A stretch of DNA of 64,000 nt, taken from positions 62,001-126,000 of the forward strand of contig JAQJVL010000573.1 of assembly GCA_035578905.1 (NCBI GenBank). The letters run 5' to 3'. The position numbers and the translations under genes are program-made. Each line of letters begins with the position of its first letter. Within the stretch, counting starts at the first letter, position 1. This document shows, piece after piece, positions 11,260 to 22,639 of the stretch. The stretch is from Stictocephala bisonia. Its lineage: Eukaryota > Arthropoda > Insecta > Hemiptera > Membracidae. The notes under the pieces were generated by a model. The model worked only from the letters and a program-made list of their open reading frames with translations, was not told the origin of the DNA and did no database searches.

Positions 11260-13531
11260 ATTGATGCTGAAATATAAAAAAATCCAATCACCAATCATGA
11301 TTTTCAAATATTGACCCACCTTTACATACCAAAGTCGTATTCATGGATTTGTTTCTATGAATAGTATGTGTTATTCCATAGAATTGTATATGTCACACTA
11401 CTATATTAGTAAAGCACATCACTCTGTGTACACTAATTTTAAAAATATCTAGTATAAGTTTTTGTAAGAAAAAATGAATTCAGTTTTAAGTGTTTGAGAA
11501 ATGTTATGAAACTAACTGTACTGTTTAAACTTGTATGTTTTGGTCATAATTAATTTGTATTCTACTCATAAATCTGTATATTAGTTATTTTCAAATAAAA
11601 TATTTCTTTGAATGGAAACAAATAAGCTAATTTACCATTAGCACAAGAGTTACAGTTCTCTAAGTTTTCTACGATATATCTATCAATTATCCCTTATAGT
11701 GAGACTCGTTAGAATAGCATGAAAATTCCCGGTGGCCCTGACCGTAGGGTTCTGACGTTATCACAAGATAACAGCATCAATCAACATCAAGTATGGCTGT
11801 TCTTTCTGTGGCAGTCTGAGCGATCCCGTCCTTGCACTCAGCCAGGCATCCCAATCACTGGTGGTGGTTCAGATGTCACCCTTAAGCTGTTGGTCCCTAG
11901 GCTAGTAAAACTTTGCCTAGTAAAATAATATATTCTTTTACTTAAACTTTTTTTAAGATTTTCAAGTGTCACTGTGAAAGATTCGCTGCTATATGCAAAG
12001 TTTACCTGAGTTGCTCTCAGGTACTCCAGATTGATAATTATATAGTGCTATAGTACAGCTACATTATTAATGCTAATGGCCAGTAGCGCTAAACGCATGT
12101 CGGAAGATATGTTGCATACAGCCTGCCTAATTAAAAGGCATACAACCAGTCCAAAATGTCAAAAAATACAGCAAACAACTTTGGCAGTATTGTCAGCTCT
12201 TTTACCGCTTGTTTATAATAAACATGTTTAAATTACATAGGTTAATATTTTGAATGTCATTTTTTGAAAACAAGTGATAAATAAATTTTCTGTGTTATAA
12301 TAATCTGTTATCATTCTATAGCTCGAGGCAAACAAAATATTTATGATTTGGTAACCTTTTATGTATATTTATGTTTTTAAATAATTTAAAAGAAAAACGC
12401 TTGCAATACATGCAATAAAGGCTTATTAGTTTGGGAAAATATAGTCATTAGTTCTAGCATTAGAACCATTTTTCTCTAGAATAAAATCTAGATTATCATT
12501 AGTCTGGATTTTGACATTCAAATGACTGACACTACTTTGTACTGTGTTATCAATCATTCTGTTGAATTATCAATTTAAAATCAAAAGAATCAAAGATTGA
12601 TATATCGTAAGAAGCTTAAACAACTGCAACCAAGATAAGTTTCCCAAGACAAATACCACTCCCTTGACAAATTTCATCATCTAAATATGATAAATCGTCA
12701 ACAATGTCGTTTGTTTGTGAAGCTGTATGTTTTGGTGGATTCATTCATTGATTGGTCTGCTTACTTGATATCTACTAGCTGGCTCCTGCCTCCCGCAATC
12801 ATATTAAAGTAAATCCCAAAATGATTAAGTGATTTTAGAGCAAATCACACACTGTTTAATAGAGGAGCCGTGAAATGGGCTTAAATTAGAGGACTAATAA
12901 ATTATTCAAATGAGAAGTACAACTAATTTTGTATTTAAGTTTGTGCAAACACTTATTTTGTTCATCTGCGTCATGCTGAAGTTAATACTACGATCCATAG
13001 TTCGATTTCAACCTAATAAAAACTACAGGATTTAGATATTTTTATTAAATTAATAAAACTATAAGGAATACCTTTAAATAGGAATACTGTACAACATATT
13101 CTCAAACTCTATTGAATTTGTTATGTCTTAATTACCTATCATGTGTAATTTATAAGATAATTTAAGCGTTTATTTTGTTGTACGTTTAATTAATAATATA
13201 CTATCTATATCTTCATTATAACTCAATGACTTGAACATTGTTCATTTTCTACAAAACACAAGTCTTTTCATTGTAAATGTTCTGATAAATTTCCTCAAAA
13301 CTGCATTTTAAGCTATTCATTCTCTTCTCACTGTCCTGTTAGTGTATATTCATTGGCCTTTTATCATCGACATCCATATCATGAACCAACAGTGGGTTCC
13401 TATATTCTGTCATCATTTATTCAGTTATTTGTACAGTTTATATTATTTTAAGATAAAGTTATGTACCTTAATTTTCAATCAGTAAATTTGTTACTTGTAC
13501 AATTGTTTTATTTCAACCTTATTCTGAATAG
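11260..13531. other. Intergenic; one GC-richer block at 11719-11925
   Basis: Mostly AT-rich with nothing recognisable. The block at 11719-11925 is clearly GC-richer and open for about 69 codons on + (from ATGAAAATTCCCGGTGGCCC), but has no splice context or recognised domain. It may be the 5' region of an old LINE or another transposon fragment. Confidence 0.3.
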
Positions 13532-13659
13532 TCCTCATGTGGGTCCTCAGGATATCATGTGGGCACATATTACTTATTATTTAATGTCCCGACTTGACTT
13601 CAGAGTGCTCTTACAGCAAATGCTGGAACTACAAGAAGATTGTAAATGCTACAACCAAC
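13532..13659 (+). CDS. Candidate internal exon, unknown gene
   Basis: The acceptor follows a pyrimidine-rich tract (tttcaaccttattctgaatag) and the donor is gtaagcc. The exon enters with one base completing a codon and leaves with one. It encodes about 42 residues, PHVGPQDIMWAHITYYLMSR then LDFRVLLQQMLELQEDCKC. The composition is protein-like (amphipathic, few rare residues), and GC content is higher than in the flanks. No partner exon was found and no family is recognised. Its exit phase does not fit the first channel exon at 29142. It may belong to an undetected gene, or be a chance open stretch. Confidence 0.38.
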
Positions 13660-13940
13660 GTAAGCCTACCGCAACAATAGCAACGCCTATATATCTCGTA
13701 TTATTGCCAAGTTACAGTTCTGTAAATGCACTTGTTTTATAACCTATTTGTTTGATATTGTGAATTTATATTCTTATTGTTTATATTGTCTTACATTTTT
13801 GTTTCCCATAGTTGAAATATTCTAATCGCAATATTTATATGTTGGTCTATTGTATTATTATTTAAACCAATTAATAATCTTCAAGCAGATTTCTGCATTA
13901 AGTAGTAATTATGTTGTATATCAAATACAGTACTCTAGGC

Positions 13941-16609
13941 CAGTGGTTCCCAAAAGGTGGTCCGCGGACCCCCAGGGGTCCCCGAACGGGTTGCAGGGGG
14001 TCCGTGGCAAGCTGCTATTTTAAATTGATGAATTTTCATTACCGGAATTTTTCTTGGAGTTTTCTTCCGTACTGCCAATATTAAATTTCCTTAATTATTC
14101 CTCACCCGTCCGTCTTTAACTTGAACAAATCTCAACGATATTATTACAATTAATTACAGTACTGCATTGACGAATGAAAGAAGGTATTTATTTGTTGAAA
14201 AACGGGCAATATCGTAATATGAGAGTGGCAGCACTGGCGCTCAGTCATCGTCTCCACAGCGGAGACGTCATCCTGTTCAGTGTCACATTGTGATGTTTGA
14301 CAAGTGTATTGCGTATAACCCTACTTTTACTTTTGTTTGACGTTTAAAATTGGTGCACTGATTTTATTAGTACAGTAACATGGATCGTTGGCTGAACAGT
14401 GTTAAGTTAAAAAGGAAAATAACTGATACAGATCAAGAAGACCAGGCGTCAAATGACATACCTACTTCTAGTCCCAGTGAGTCTACTTGTGTAAGTGTAA
14501 ATGAGGTTCCGAGCTCTCAACAGCCTAGTTCTAGAAGCGTGAGTAAGAAATCCAATTTTAGTAAAAAAGTTAGAAAGTACAGACAAGAGTATTTAGCGTT
14601 AGGATTTACTTATGTTGGATCTGAAGAAGAGCCAAGGCCTCAATGTGTGCTTTGTCTTGAAGTGTTGTCCAATGAGGGTATGAAGCCTGCTAAATTGCGC
14701 CGTCATCTCGAAACGAAACATCTTGAATCTAAAACTAAGTCCGTAGAGTTTTTCAAACTGAAGCTTAATGAGTTGAAGAAATCTCAAAATATTATAAAGA
14801 AAACTAGTCTCAATATCAATAAAAATGCAACATTAGCTTCTATCAAATTGCTGAGCTTATTGCAAACTCATGTAAACCACATACAATCGCGGAGGAACTT
14901 ATTGTTCCTGCTGCAGTAAAAATGTGCAAAACAATGCTTGGGGAGTCAGCAGCGAAAACAATTCGCACGATTCCTGTATCAAATAATACAATTCAAAGGA
15001 GAATTTCAGACTTATCAGAAAATATTCAGGAAAATTTATTTTAGAAGCTAAGCATGTGTGATATGTTTGCGTTACAAATAGATGAAAGTACTGACATATC
15101 CAAAAAAGCTATTATGCTAGTTTTCGTGAGGTTTATTTTTGAATTCCAGTTGTATGAAGATTTTTTGTTTTCTTGTGAACTTATGCATACCAAAGGAGAA
15201 GACATTTTCAATGCTATTGATCAGTTTCTTTCCCAACATGGTATTAGCTGGAAAAAATGTGTTGGGATCACAACTGATGGTGCTGCCGCTATGTCCGGCT
15301 ATAAGACGGGGTTGTTGAGTCAATTGAAAGCTGTTTCACCTAACATCAAATGGACCCATTGCTGTATTCATAGAGAGGCTCTGGCTGTGAAAAAATGCCT
15401 GCATCGCTTAACAATACATTTGATGAAGTTGTAAAAATAATAAACTTTATCAAATCACGCCCCCTCCAATCTAGGCTGTTTGAAGCCTTATGCAAAGACA
15501 TGGAAAGTGTCCACATGCAGCTTTTGTTGCATACTGAGATACGATGGCTCTTCCGGGGAAAGATTCTAGAGAGATTTTTCGAACTAAGAGATGAAGTTCG
15601 AGTGTTTGTTTTAGAAACTAAATGGTCAAACTCACTCACCGATTTTGATTGGCTCTGTATGGCAGCATACTTAGCAGATATTTTTGAACACTTAAATGTG
15701 TTAAATTTGAAACTTCAAGGGCACTATGTAGACATCTTCAGAGTGGAAGATACGATTGAAGCATTAATTAAAAAGTTTCAAGTCTGGGCGAATCGAGTTG
15801 AAAAGAATTCACTTTCAAACTTCCCTACTCTACAACACTTTTTGAAATTAGAGTCTGCTGACAATAAATTGTCTGAAAAAGTGAAAACTGAAATATCAGA
15901 GCATCTTAAGACCTTAGCAGTTTCAATGAGGGATTATTTTCCTGCTCCAGATCCTTAAAACAGTTGGATTAGAAATCCATTCACCAGCGCAAACAAAATT
16001 GAAGATCTGAACTTGACCGACGAAGAGGAAGATCATTTTATTGATTTAACAAACAATGGTATGTTGAAAAATGTATTTGATGCTGAAAAACTATTGGAAT
16101 TCTGGCTGACAGCGCAACGAGACCACAAGAAGTTATCTCTGCGAGCACTGAAACATTTAACGCCATTTTGTACAACATACACATGTGAACAGGCTTTTTC
16201 AACACTTTGCTACATGAAAAATAAATATAGAAATCGCCTCAACATTCATGACGATTTCCGTGTAAATGTATCCAAACTGAGGCCAAATATTGAAGAAATT
16301 TTGGAGAAAAAAGATAGATTTCATCTTTCACACTGAAAATGTAAACTTTTTTGACACAAAATATGCCTCAATCATTTACCTTGTAAAATAAAACTAGTTT
16401 TATGTTTTTACAACAAGTGTTCAAGTTATTTTCCCTTTGTATTTTTACCTTTAATTAGGTATACCGCGTAGGATGTTACTAACAATGGTGTTTATTAAGG
16501 TAATTAAGTATCAAATATGTGATTTGAACTAAACATAGCTTTAGGGGTCCCCGATTGTTTAGTTTGTTTAATTGGGGGTCCACGACTGCCTGTCATTTGG
16601 GAACCACTG
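13941..16609 (+). mobile_element. hAT (Buster/ZBED5-like) transposon with TSD
   Basis: A complete element of about 2.67 kb. The left end CAGTGGTTCCCAAAAGGTGG and the right end, inverted as CAGTGGTTCCCAAATGACAG, give the TIR shared by many hAT elements. Both ends carry GGGGTCC(C)-type subterminal blocks. The 8-bp target duplication CTCTAGGC is exact at 13933-13940 and 16610-16617, the length expected of hAT elements. It is structurally whole at the DNA level while its transposase is broken. Confidence 0.95.
14380..16336 (+). pseudogene. Broken hAT transposase (ZBED5-like)
   Basis: Reading starts at the ATG at 14380 (MDRWLNSVKLKRK). A BED-like zinc finger follows: CVLCLEVLSNEGMKPAKLRR with HLETKH, the CxxC...HxxxxH pattern typical of ZBED5-like hAT proteins. 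The catalytic core continues with FALQIDESTDISKKA (15060-15110), CVGITTDGAAAMSG (about 15258-15300) and THCCIHREALAVKK (about 15351-15390). The hAT C-terminal dimerisation block CEQAFSTLCYMKNKYRNRL lies at about 16183-16240. Frame shifts occur between 14919 and 15054 and near 15395-15434, and an in-frame TAA lies at 15956-15958. It is therefore non-functional as read. Confidence 0.93.
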
Positions 16610-16698
16610 CTCTAGGCAACACTGCGTGCTAGAGCCTCACTCAAATGTCACTGATTGCTCATGTCGAGTTGGAACATTCATCAAATAAAGTATAACAT

Positions 16699-18010
16699 AT
16701 GAGGGAGACAAAGGTAGTTGGACATTTGCCATCATTATGTGAAAATTACCAATCATGACGTTTCAATTTGGTAAAACCCAAACCTTTTTTAAGTGCTAAA
16801 AATTAAATTACATCTACACAAACAGGTTATAAAACTACGTTCTTAAACTAATAAACTTATCTACTTAAATAATTATCTACATTTTAACCTAGATCCTAGG
16901 TTAAAAATAAATGAACTTCTGCTAAATATAAAAATGTTAACAGGGTAAATTAATATAACCAATTAGGCACTGTCAATGTCACGATATCAACGAAAAAATG
17001 TTAAAACACAATTAAATTAATATTCAAATCAGACTGAAATAAGATTACATTAACTAATCATAAATAAAATAAATATACGGTACCTGAAAAACATATTAAT
17101 TTAAAATAACATTCAACATGCACAAAAAATGATATATATGACTCGGAAGGACTGAGACTACTATTACAATTACATTTTAACCTGAAAAGACAACAATTAT
17201 TAGAAATAAAACAATACAATAATCAAATATTACAACAATGATGAAGTCTTACGACCCGCAGTGACGATGGCGTCTAGACGTCCCAGGCATGAAGTGAGGA
17301 TGATACAATCCAAATGCAGTGTCTACAAAGTTCCCTCCAAGGTGATAAAACGGGACAAGACAAACATACACACTTCACAACAACCATACATAGACTGACG
17401 AGGTCAGGGACGTACGCTCCGAGATCGCCAAAAATGATGTGACTCAGGTACGGGGACGTAGACTCATGGGGTGTTTAATTGTTGTAGGTGCAGGTGGTGT
17501 AGGATTCTGGTTAGATGATGTCATGAGTGTACTGAACTTTTTATCAAGTGTGTTTTTAAGTAAAGGAACCCACATGGGTCTAACTTCTATGCTACTTTGA
17601 CTGATTACTTGTTAATTATTTAGTTTCATAAAGGCACCTTCGATGAATTTACGTTTAAAAAAATGTGGTTCCCTGTGAAGTATTTTAGTGTTATCCCAGT
17701 TAAATCTGTGTTCATTGTTCCAGGCATGTTCAGCTAATTTAGAATGTGTAGTGTCTCCTTTTTAATGTTATTTTTGTGTTCTTTTAGCCTAACTTCCAGT
17801 GGTCTCTTTGTTTCCCCTATGTATTTTTCATTGCATTCACAAGTAATGCAATATACTACATTTTTGGAGGATTGCTTCTCATTCTTTGGTTTAGTTTTAG
17901 TAATGCATTAATTATTGTCAGATAGTTTTCTGACAGGTAAATTCTGTAGATTTAAATAGCCTACATGAATACAACTACAAAAACATAAGTAACAGACAGA
18001 AACTGAGAAA
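16699..18010 (-). mobile_element. Penelope-like element, 3' half
   Basis: Minus-oriented. A GIY-YIG endonuclease relic (17880-17612) is followed by a long 3' region that reaches 16699. That region matches 48952-49655 (same orientation) and 49661-50140 (inverted). Shared landmarks are gagggagacaaaggtagttg at the tip, the hairpin TTTGGTAAAACCCAAA followed by aagtgctaaaa, gactcggaaggactgagac and cgacccgcagtgacgatggc. RT is not recognised upstream. This copy differs from the others at many positions and is older. Confidence 0.82.
17612..17880 (-). pseudogene. GIY-YIG endonuclease of a Penelope-like element
   Basis: The minus strand reads SKNVVYCITCECNEKYIGET then KRPLEVRLKEHKNNI, the conserved core of the GIY-YIG nuclease in Penelope-like reverse transcriptases. 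In a shifted frame it continues HSKLAEHAWNNEHRFNW, ILHREP and RKFIEGAFMKLNN, with a stop at 17612. One frameshift lies near 17742. In intact elements this domain follows the RT and nicks target DNA for priming. The order (nuclease then 3' region) fits the family. Confidence 0.88.
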
Positions 18011-18518
18011 GGTCCTAAAGCTCTTGTGTACTTAAATATGCAAAATATACAACAATCTAAGCAATTTTCAAACAAATTAGAAACTTGATCAACCCAATTA
18101 GTATTTTTTACTACACTATTATTATTTTAAAATGATGAGTGGCATAACTTGTCTCAATACTACATTGAGACATATTCCGATTGAGGTGGTCTTACAAAAT
18201 CTGCAGCCTGATGGATACAAAGACTGAGTAGACGAGACCAGAACATCCCTGTACACAGCAACATTTTTCACCAAGATCTTGGTTATCGTCTTCAAGCTGT
18301 TTAAGAATTGTTGGCAAACTGTTGCAAACTCCTATTTATCGTAAGGGACGTTTTTCAAATGAATCGTTTTGTGAATTGGGAAAGCAAAATATACATGTGC
18401 TAATTTTTCTAAATATGCCGATTTTTCATAAATACTTGGATTCTTATGGACTAATTCAGGAGTTCAAAAACATACAAACATACCTAAGTAATTGGTTTTT
18501 TTATTTAATGAACGACAT

Positions 18519-18707
18519 TTTTATTTAATTATTTATTTATTTATTTTTGTGAATGCTACATAACAGCAATGCCAATTACAATGTAGCATTAATTATTATA
18601 CATCTAACAATACATGCAGCAGAGTAAGAATTCTTGATAAAGTTCTTCGATCAGTCCAGCACAAAACATTTCCAATTTAAACCATAATACACGAACCATA
18701 AGATAAT

Positions 18708-18739
<32 letters not shown>

Positions 18740-21700
18740 AACAATATAACTTAGGCTATAGAAAAGATGTACACTAAATACGCTTAACATGCAAATGAGC
18801 ATCCCGTAATAGTACAAATAAACGAGTGACAGTATCAGTTAACCAGTTGATAACATGCACAACAATAAAAATTCAACCAACATAAATAAAATTTTTAAAA
18901 AAACAACAAAATATAATATTAGTGTAATAACGAATTATATAACTAAAACATTATGCAAACTCTCAATTTTAATGGAATGGTGAAATAAATCTATTGAGGG
19001 AGAGTAAATGTTATACAGCCTGGACATAAGATTGATAGGGGAGTAATAACCTAAGTTGGTACGTGAGTACCGCGGAGTGAGCAGGAAGGAGCAGCGAGAG
19101 TTGTGCCGAGGCACAGTGAAGTCCAGCTGAGACAACAGACGGCTGTCGTCCAGCTCGCCGCGCGCCAGTTTCTGCAGGTACATCAGTACACACGCGTCTC
19201 GTCTTTTGGAAAGGCTCACTAATTCAAAACACTTAATAATTGGCTATAAGGTATGAAAGTGGCGGGAATTCTAAATGATTTAAAATACAAAAATCTTAAA
19301 AATTTGTTTTGAACATTCTCAATCATATCAGAGAGATAATTAACGTGTGGATACCATATTATTGACCCGTACTCTAATTTTGACCTTACCAATGAAAAGA
19401 ATAAAAGCTTGAGTGAGTTCGGTTTTGTCAAAAAAAATCCTGTTCTTCTAATAAAACCCATCATGGAATAAGCTGATTTACAAATGGCTATAACATGCTC
19501 TACAAATGAAAAATTTGAATCAAATATAATTCCCAAATCTTTAAAACTTGTCTTTAATGATAACTGTTCACCGCCAATAGAGTAATTAAAACGAATAGTA
19601 TTTCTCTCAGTTTTTTTAGTAAACGTCATTACAGCACACTTTTTAACATTAAATTTTTAATTTTTGGTGCTCCATGTGAACAGCGAATTTAAATCCTCTT
19701 GCAATAGGTGGCAATCTAACAAACTTCTAATTTTTTTGAATATTTTTATATCATCGGCATATAACAAAATTAAACTGTTCTTTACACATTTAATATCATT
19801 AATAAATATTAGAAACAGTAAGGGACCAAGGTTTGAGCCCTGAGGTAAGCCTGACTCAACAATAATTTTTTTGGACAAAAACCCCTAAAAAAAAACATAT
19901 TGTTTCCTTCTGTACAAGTAAGAAGCAAACAATTTAAGAGTGTTTTCAGTTGGACCAAAAAAGTTTAACTTACTCAGAAGGGCTAATGCAGTGACTTTAT
20001 CGAAAGCCTTGGCAAAATCGGTATATACTACATCAATTTGGGCGTTATTGTCTATAGCTGACATACAGTACTGAGTGAAATTTAGAAGATTGGAGTTTAT
20101 TGACCTGTTAGGGAAAAAACCATGCTGGGATTCACTAATATGACTCTTTACGTGGAAAAATAATCTATTGTAAATAACCGATTCGAATACTTTAGCAGGC
20201 GAGGATAAAAGAGCAATGGGTCGGTAGTTTTTTATGTCCTTTTTAGAACCTTTTTTCGGTACTGGTACCACTTTGGTGGTTTTCCACACGTCTGGAAAAA
20301 CTTTATTTTTTACAAATAAATTAAAAAGATAATGTAACGGCGTAACAAAACACTCAGCGCAAGCTTTAAAGATGTAAGGCGGTACCTCGTCAGGCCCCAT
20401 TGATCTCTTAGGTCTCAGTTTCTTTAATCCATTTAACACCTCTTGCTTAGTTATTCCATTCAGAGTTAAAGAAGAAGCATTGTCCATGACAGGTGAGGCG
20501 CGCGCCTGCTGCCACAGCTCGTCCAGGCTGAGATTACAACTTTCGTAAACAGAGCTAAAATATGTAGCCATGGCCTCCGATATCGCCGCTCCCCCCTCCA
20601 CCTCCCTATCGTCCAGGTGCATTGTTGACGGGTTCTTATCAGCTGCCCTCAAACGTTTTATTGCACCCCAGAATGACCTTGGATTACTGTTTACTTCTTG
20701 CTCAACTGTTTTTATGTGATTCTCATATTCTAATTTAATTAGATTTTTTTGTGTTTTTACGTAAATCATTGTACTCGTTTATAAGATGAGGCATGTTGAA
20801 TTTTTTATATTTTCGTCGACACCTTTCTTTCTACTTATTAATTTTTTAAGTTCCACAGAAAACCAAGGAGGGTATTTTGACTTACGCTGTTGGTATTTTG
20901 GAACATGTAAGTCGAGTGCAGAGTATAATTTGTTATAAAAACACTGAATTGCAAGATTTAAATCTGATATACATAGCAATTCATTTCAATCAGTATATTG
21001 CAGCTCATTATAAAGGGAATGGAAATCGGCTTTGTAAAAATTATATGAATTTGAACTGTTTTGCTTACAAACATTTTCTCTTATTTTGTGGGGCAATTCC
21101 AAGGTTATTGCAGGGTGATACCTATCAATAACAACCAAAGGGTGTGTTTCCTCAGGTACAGTTAAGGCCGAAATATCCGACAAGATCAAATCCAGCGTAC
21201 GTCCTAGGACATTTAACACATTATTTTTCAAAGACAACCCATACAACTCATTAAAAAATAATAAATGCTTACATATATCATTACCCTTGGATAAGTCAAA
21301 ATCAGTTCCTGTTATGTGTAAATTAAAATCCCCCAAAATAAGTAAATGTTCATTCTTAAATTTATATATGTCTAATTTATCAAAAAAGGTTTTGTAGACA
21401 TGCAATGGAGAATTCAGAGCGAAATAAACAACACATAATAAACAAGAGAAACCTGTTGAAAGAGTTACTTTGATCCAAATATTTTCATCTGTCTCGATGT
21501 TAAACAATTGAATGGCTTTAAACTTATTTTTGACAGCAACCAAAACCCCCCACCCCTCCCCATTCCAGTAAGCCTCTGATCTCTATCTTTCCTGAATATT
21601 GTATAATCCTGACTGAATAATTCTGAATTATAAACAGAGGAATTTAACCATGTTTCTGTTAATGTTACTACTGTATGTCGTAGTCATTTTCTAATAACGC

Positions 21701-21772
21701 TAAACGAAAGTTGCTAGTTTTAGTCCTTAAACCTCTAACATTTTTATAATAAATACTAACGCCTAGCATGTG
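18519..21772 (-). mobile_element. LINE (jockey/CR1-like) with EN and RT
   Basis: Non-LTR retrotransposon on the minus strand. It starts near 21772 at the endonuclease N-terminus (IYYKNVRGLRTKTSNF) with no ORF1 visible, so it is probably 5'-truncated. It ends with a (TAAA)n-type tail (ttatttatttatttattt on +, 18519-18546). EN, RT and a C-terminal region follow in the expected order. Confidence 0.9.
19219..21543 (-). pseudogene. LINE ORF2 (EN-RT) with four in-frame stops
   Basis: From 21543 to 19219 one reading frame is kept. It holds EN motifs (ILGDFNLHITGTD; then the DRYHPAI block), RT motifs (RSMGPDEVPPYIFKACAEC; NYRPIALLSSPAKVFE; SQHGFFPNRS; VVYTDFAKAFDKV; SGLPQGSNLGPLLF; LLYADDIKIF) and the C-terminal block FKDLGIIFDSNFSF to LVRSKLEYGSIIWYPH. 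It is interrupted only by stops near 20986, 20779, 19885 and 19657. A frameshift near 19219 leads to a further 90 residues (18935). The catalytic YADD is intact. The EN N-terminus at 21772-21560 needs another frame. Decay by stops rather than indels suggests fairly recent inactivation. Confidence 0.9.
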
Positions 21773-22224
21773 TTTTTAATTTAATATAATTAATATAAAT
21801 AGTAGACTAATAACGGAAAATATAGATCTCAAATTATCAACATGCTATATTTTTCTGTAAATATAACTTAGAGAAAAATGTTATATAACCCTCATTGCTC
21901 TTATAACAGCTTTTTATACTTTGAATACTTTCTTAAAGACAGGAGGCGCTCCCCATATAACAATTCCTTATTTAAGAAGTGACTGAATAATTGTTCGTGT
22001 TGTAATACTCGTTGATACTGAATGAACCAAAATCTTCATTGCAAATCGAAAGGAGCTTAGTTTGTTTACTTGGCAATCAGAGTGACATTTCCAATTTTAA
22101 TCAATTTTGACTCTTAGAATTTATGACAATTCATTAAACTTAAGCAAGCATTGTCTATTACGTTATTAGAGTGAGAATTAACTAATTTAAGTAAGAATTG
22201 ACTATTATAAAATGAAATCATAGT
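21773..22224. other. No recognised feature
   Basis: AT-rich spacer between the LINE and the SINE-A copy. Nothing supportable was seen. Confidence 0.35.
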
Positions 22225-22443
22225 TTTATTTATTTATTTATTTTTTTTTATTTATTTATTCGTAAGACGCCGATCGTCAAGATATGGGCGAATATGGATT
22301 TCGAATGAGTGTGATGAGTGTAGATGAGCGAATGTAGTCATTGTTACAAACTAAGGCCGACTATTCCTTAGAAAGTGTCATTAATTAATAGCCCAATGAC
22401 AAATGAACAGCCGGTGGTTATCAGCTGATCCTTCTCAAAATGT
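22225..22443 (-). repeat. SINE-A copy, head truncated
   Basis: Minus-oriented copy of the tRNA-derived SINE seen in full at 51361-51650. It shows the (TTTA)n tail (22227-22260), CGTAAGACGCCGATCGTCAAGA, tagtcattgttacaaactaa and ccggtggttatcagctgatc. It stops before the tRNA-like head. Confidence 0.85.
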
Positions 22444-22479
22444 ATTGAGTTAGGGTAAATTTTGAGAAGGATTTACTAA

Positions 22480-22630
22480 TAAAATTACTTCACCCCTAAC
22501 TTCACCGTTATTAGGGGTGAAGTTAGGGCTATAAAGTCCTCTATTCTACGGTTGCAAACTATTAACTATTATGTTAATATATTAGACCTAACTCTATTAA
22601 TTATGTTAATAGAGTTAGGTCTAACATTTA
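22480..22630. repeat. Two adjacent perfect short palindromes
   Basis: CTTCACCCCTAA and TTAGGGGTGAAG face each other across about 15 bases near 22490-22530. TTAGACCTAACTCTATTAA faces its complement TTAATAGAGTTAGGTCTAA across about 5 bases near 22584-22627. Each could form a stable hairpin. They may be the ends of a small foldback or MITE. Confidence 0.75.
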
Positions 22631-22639
22631 TTATATGAG

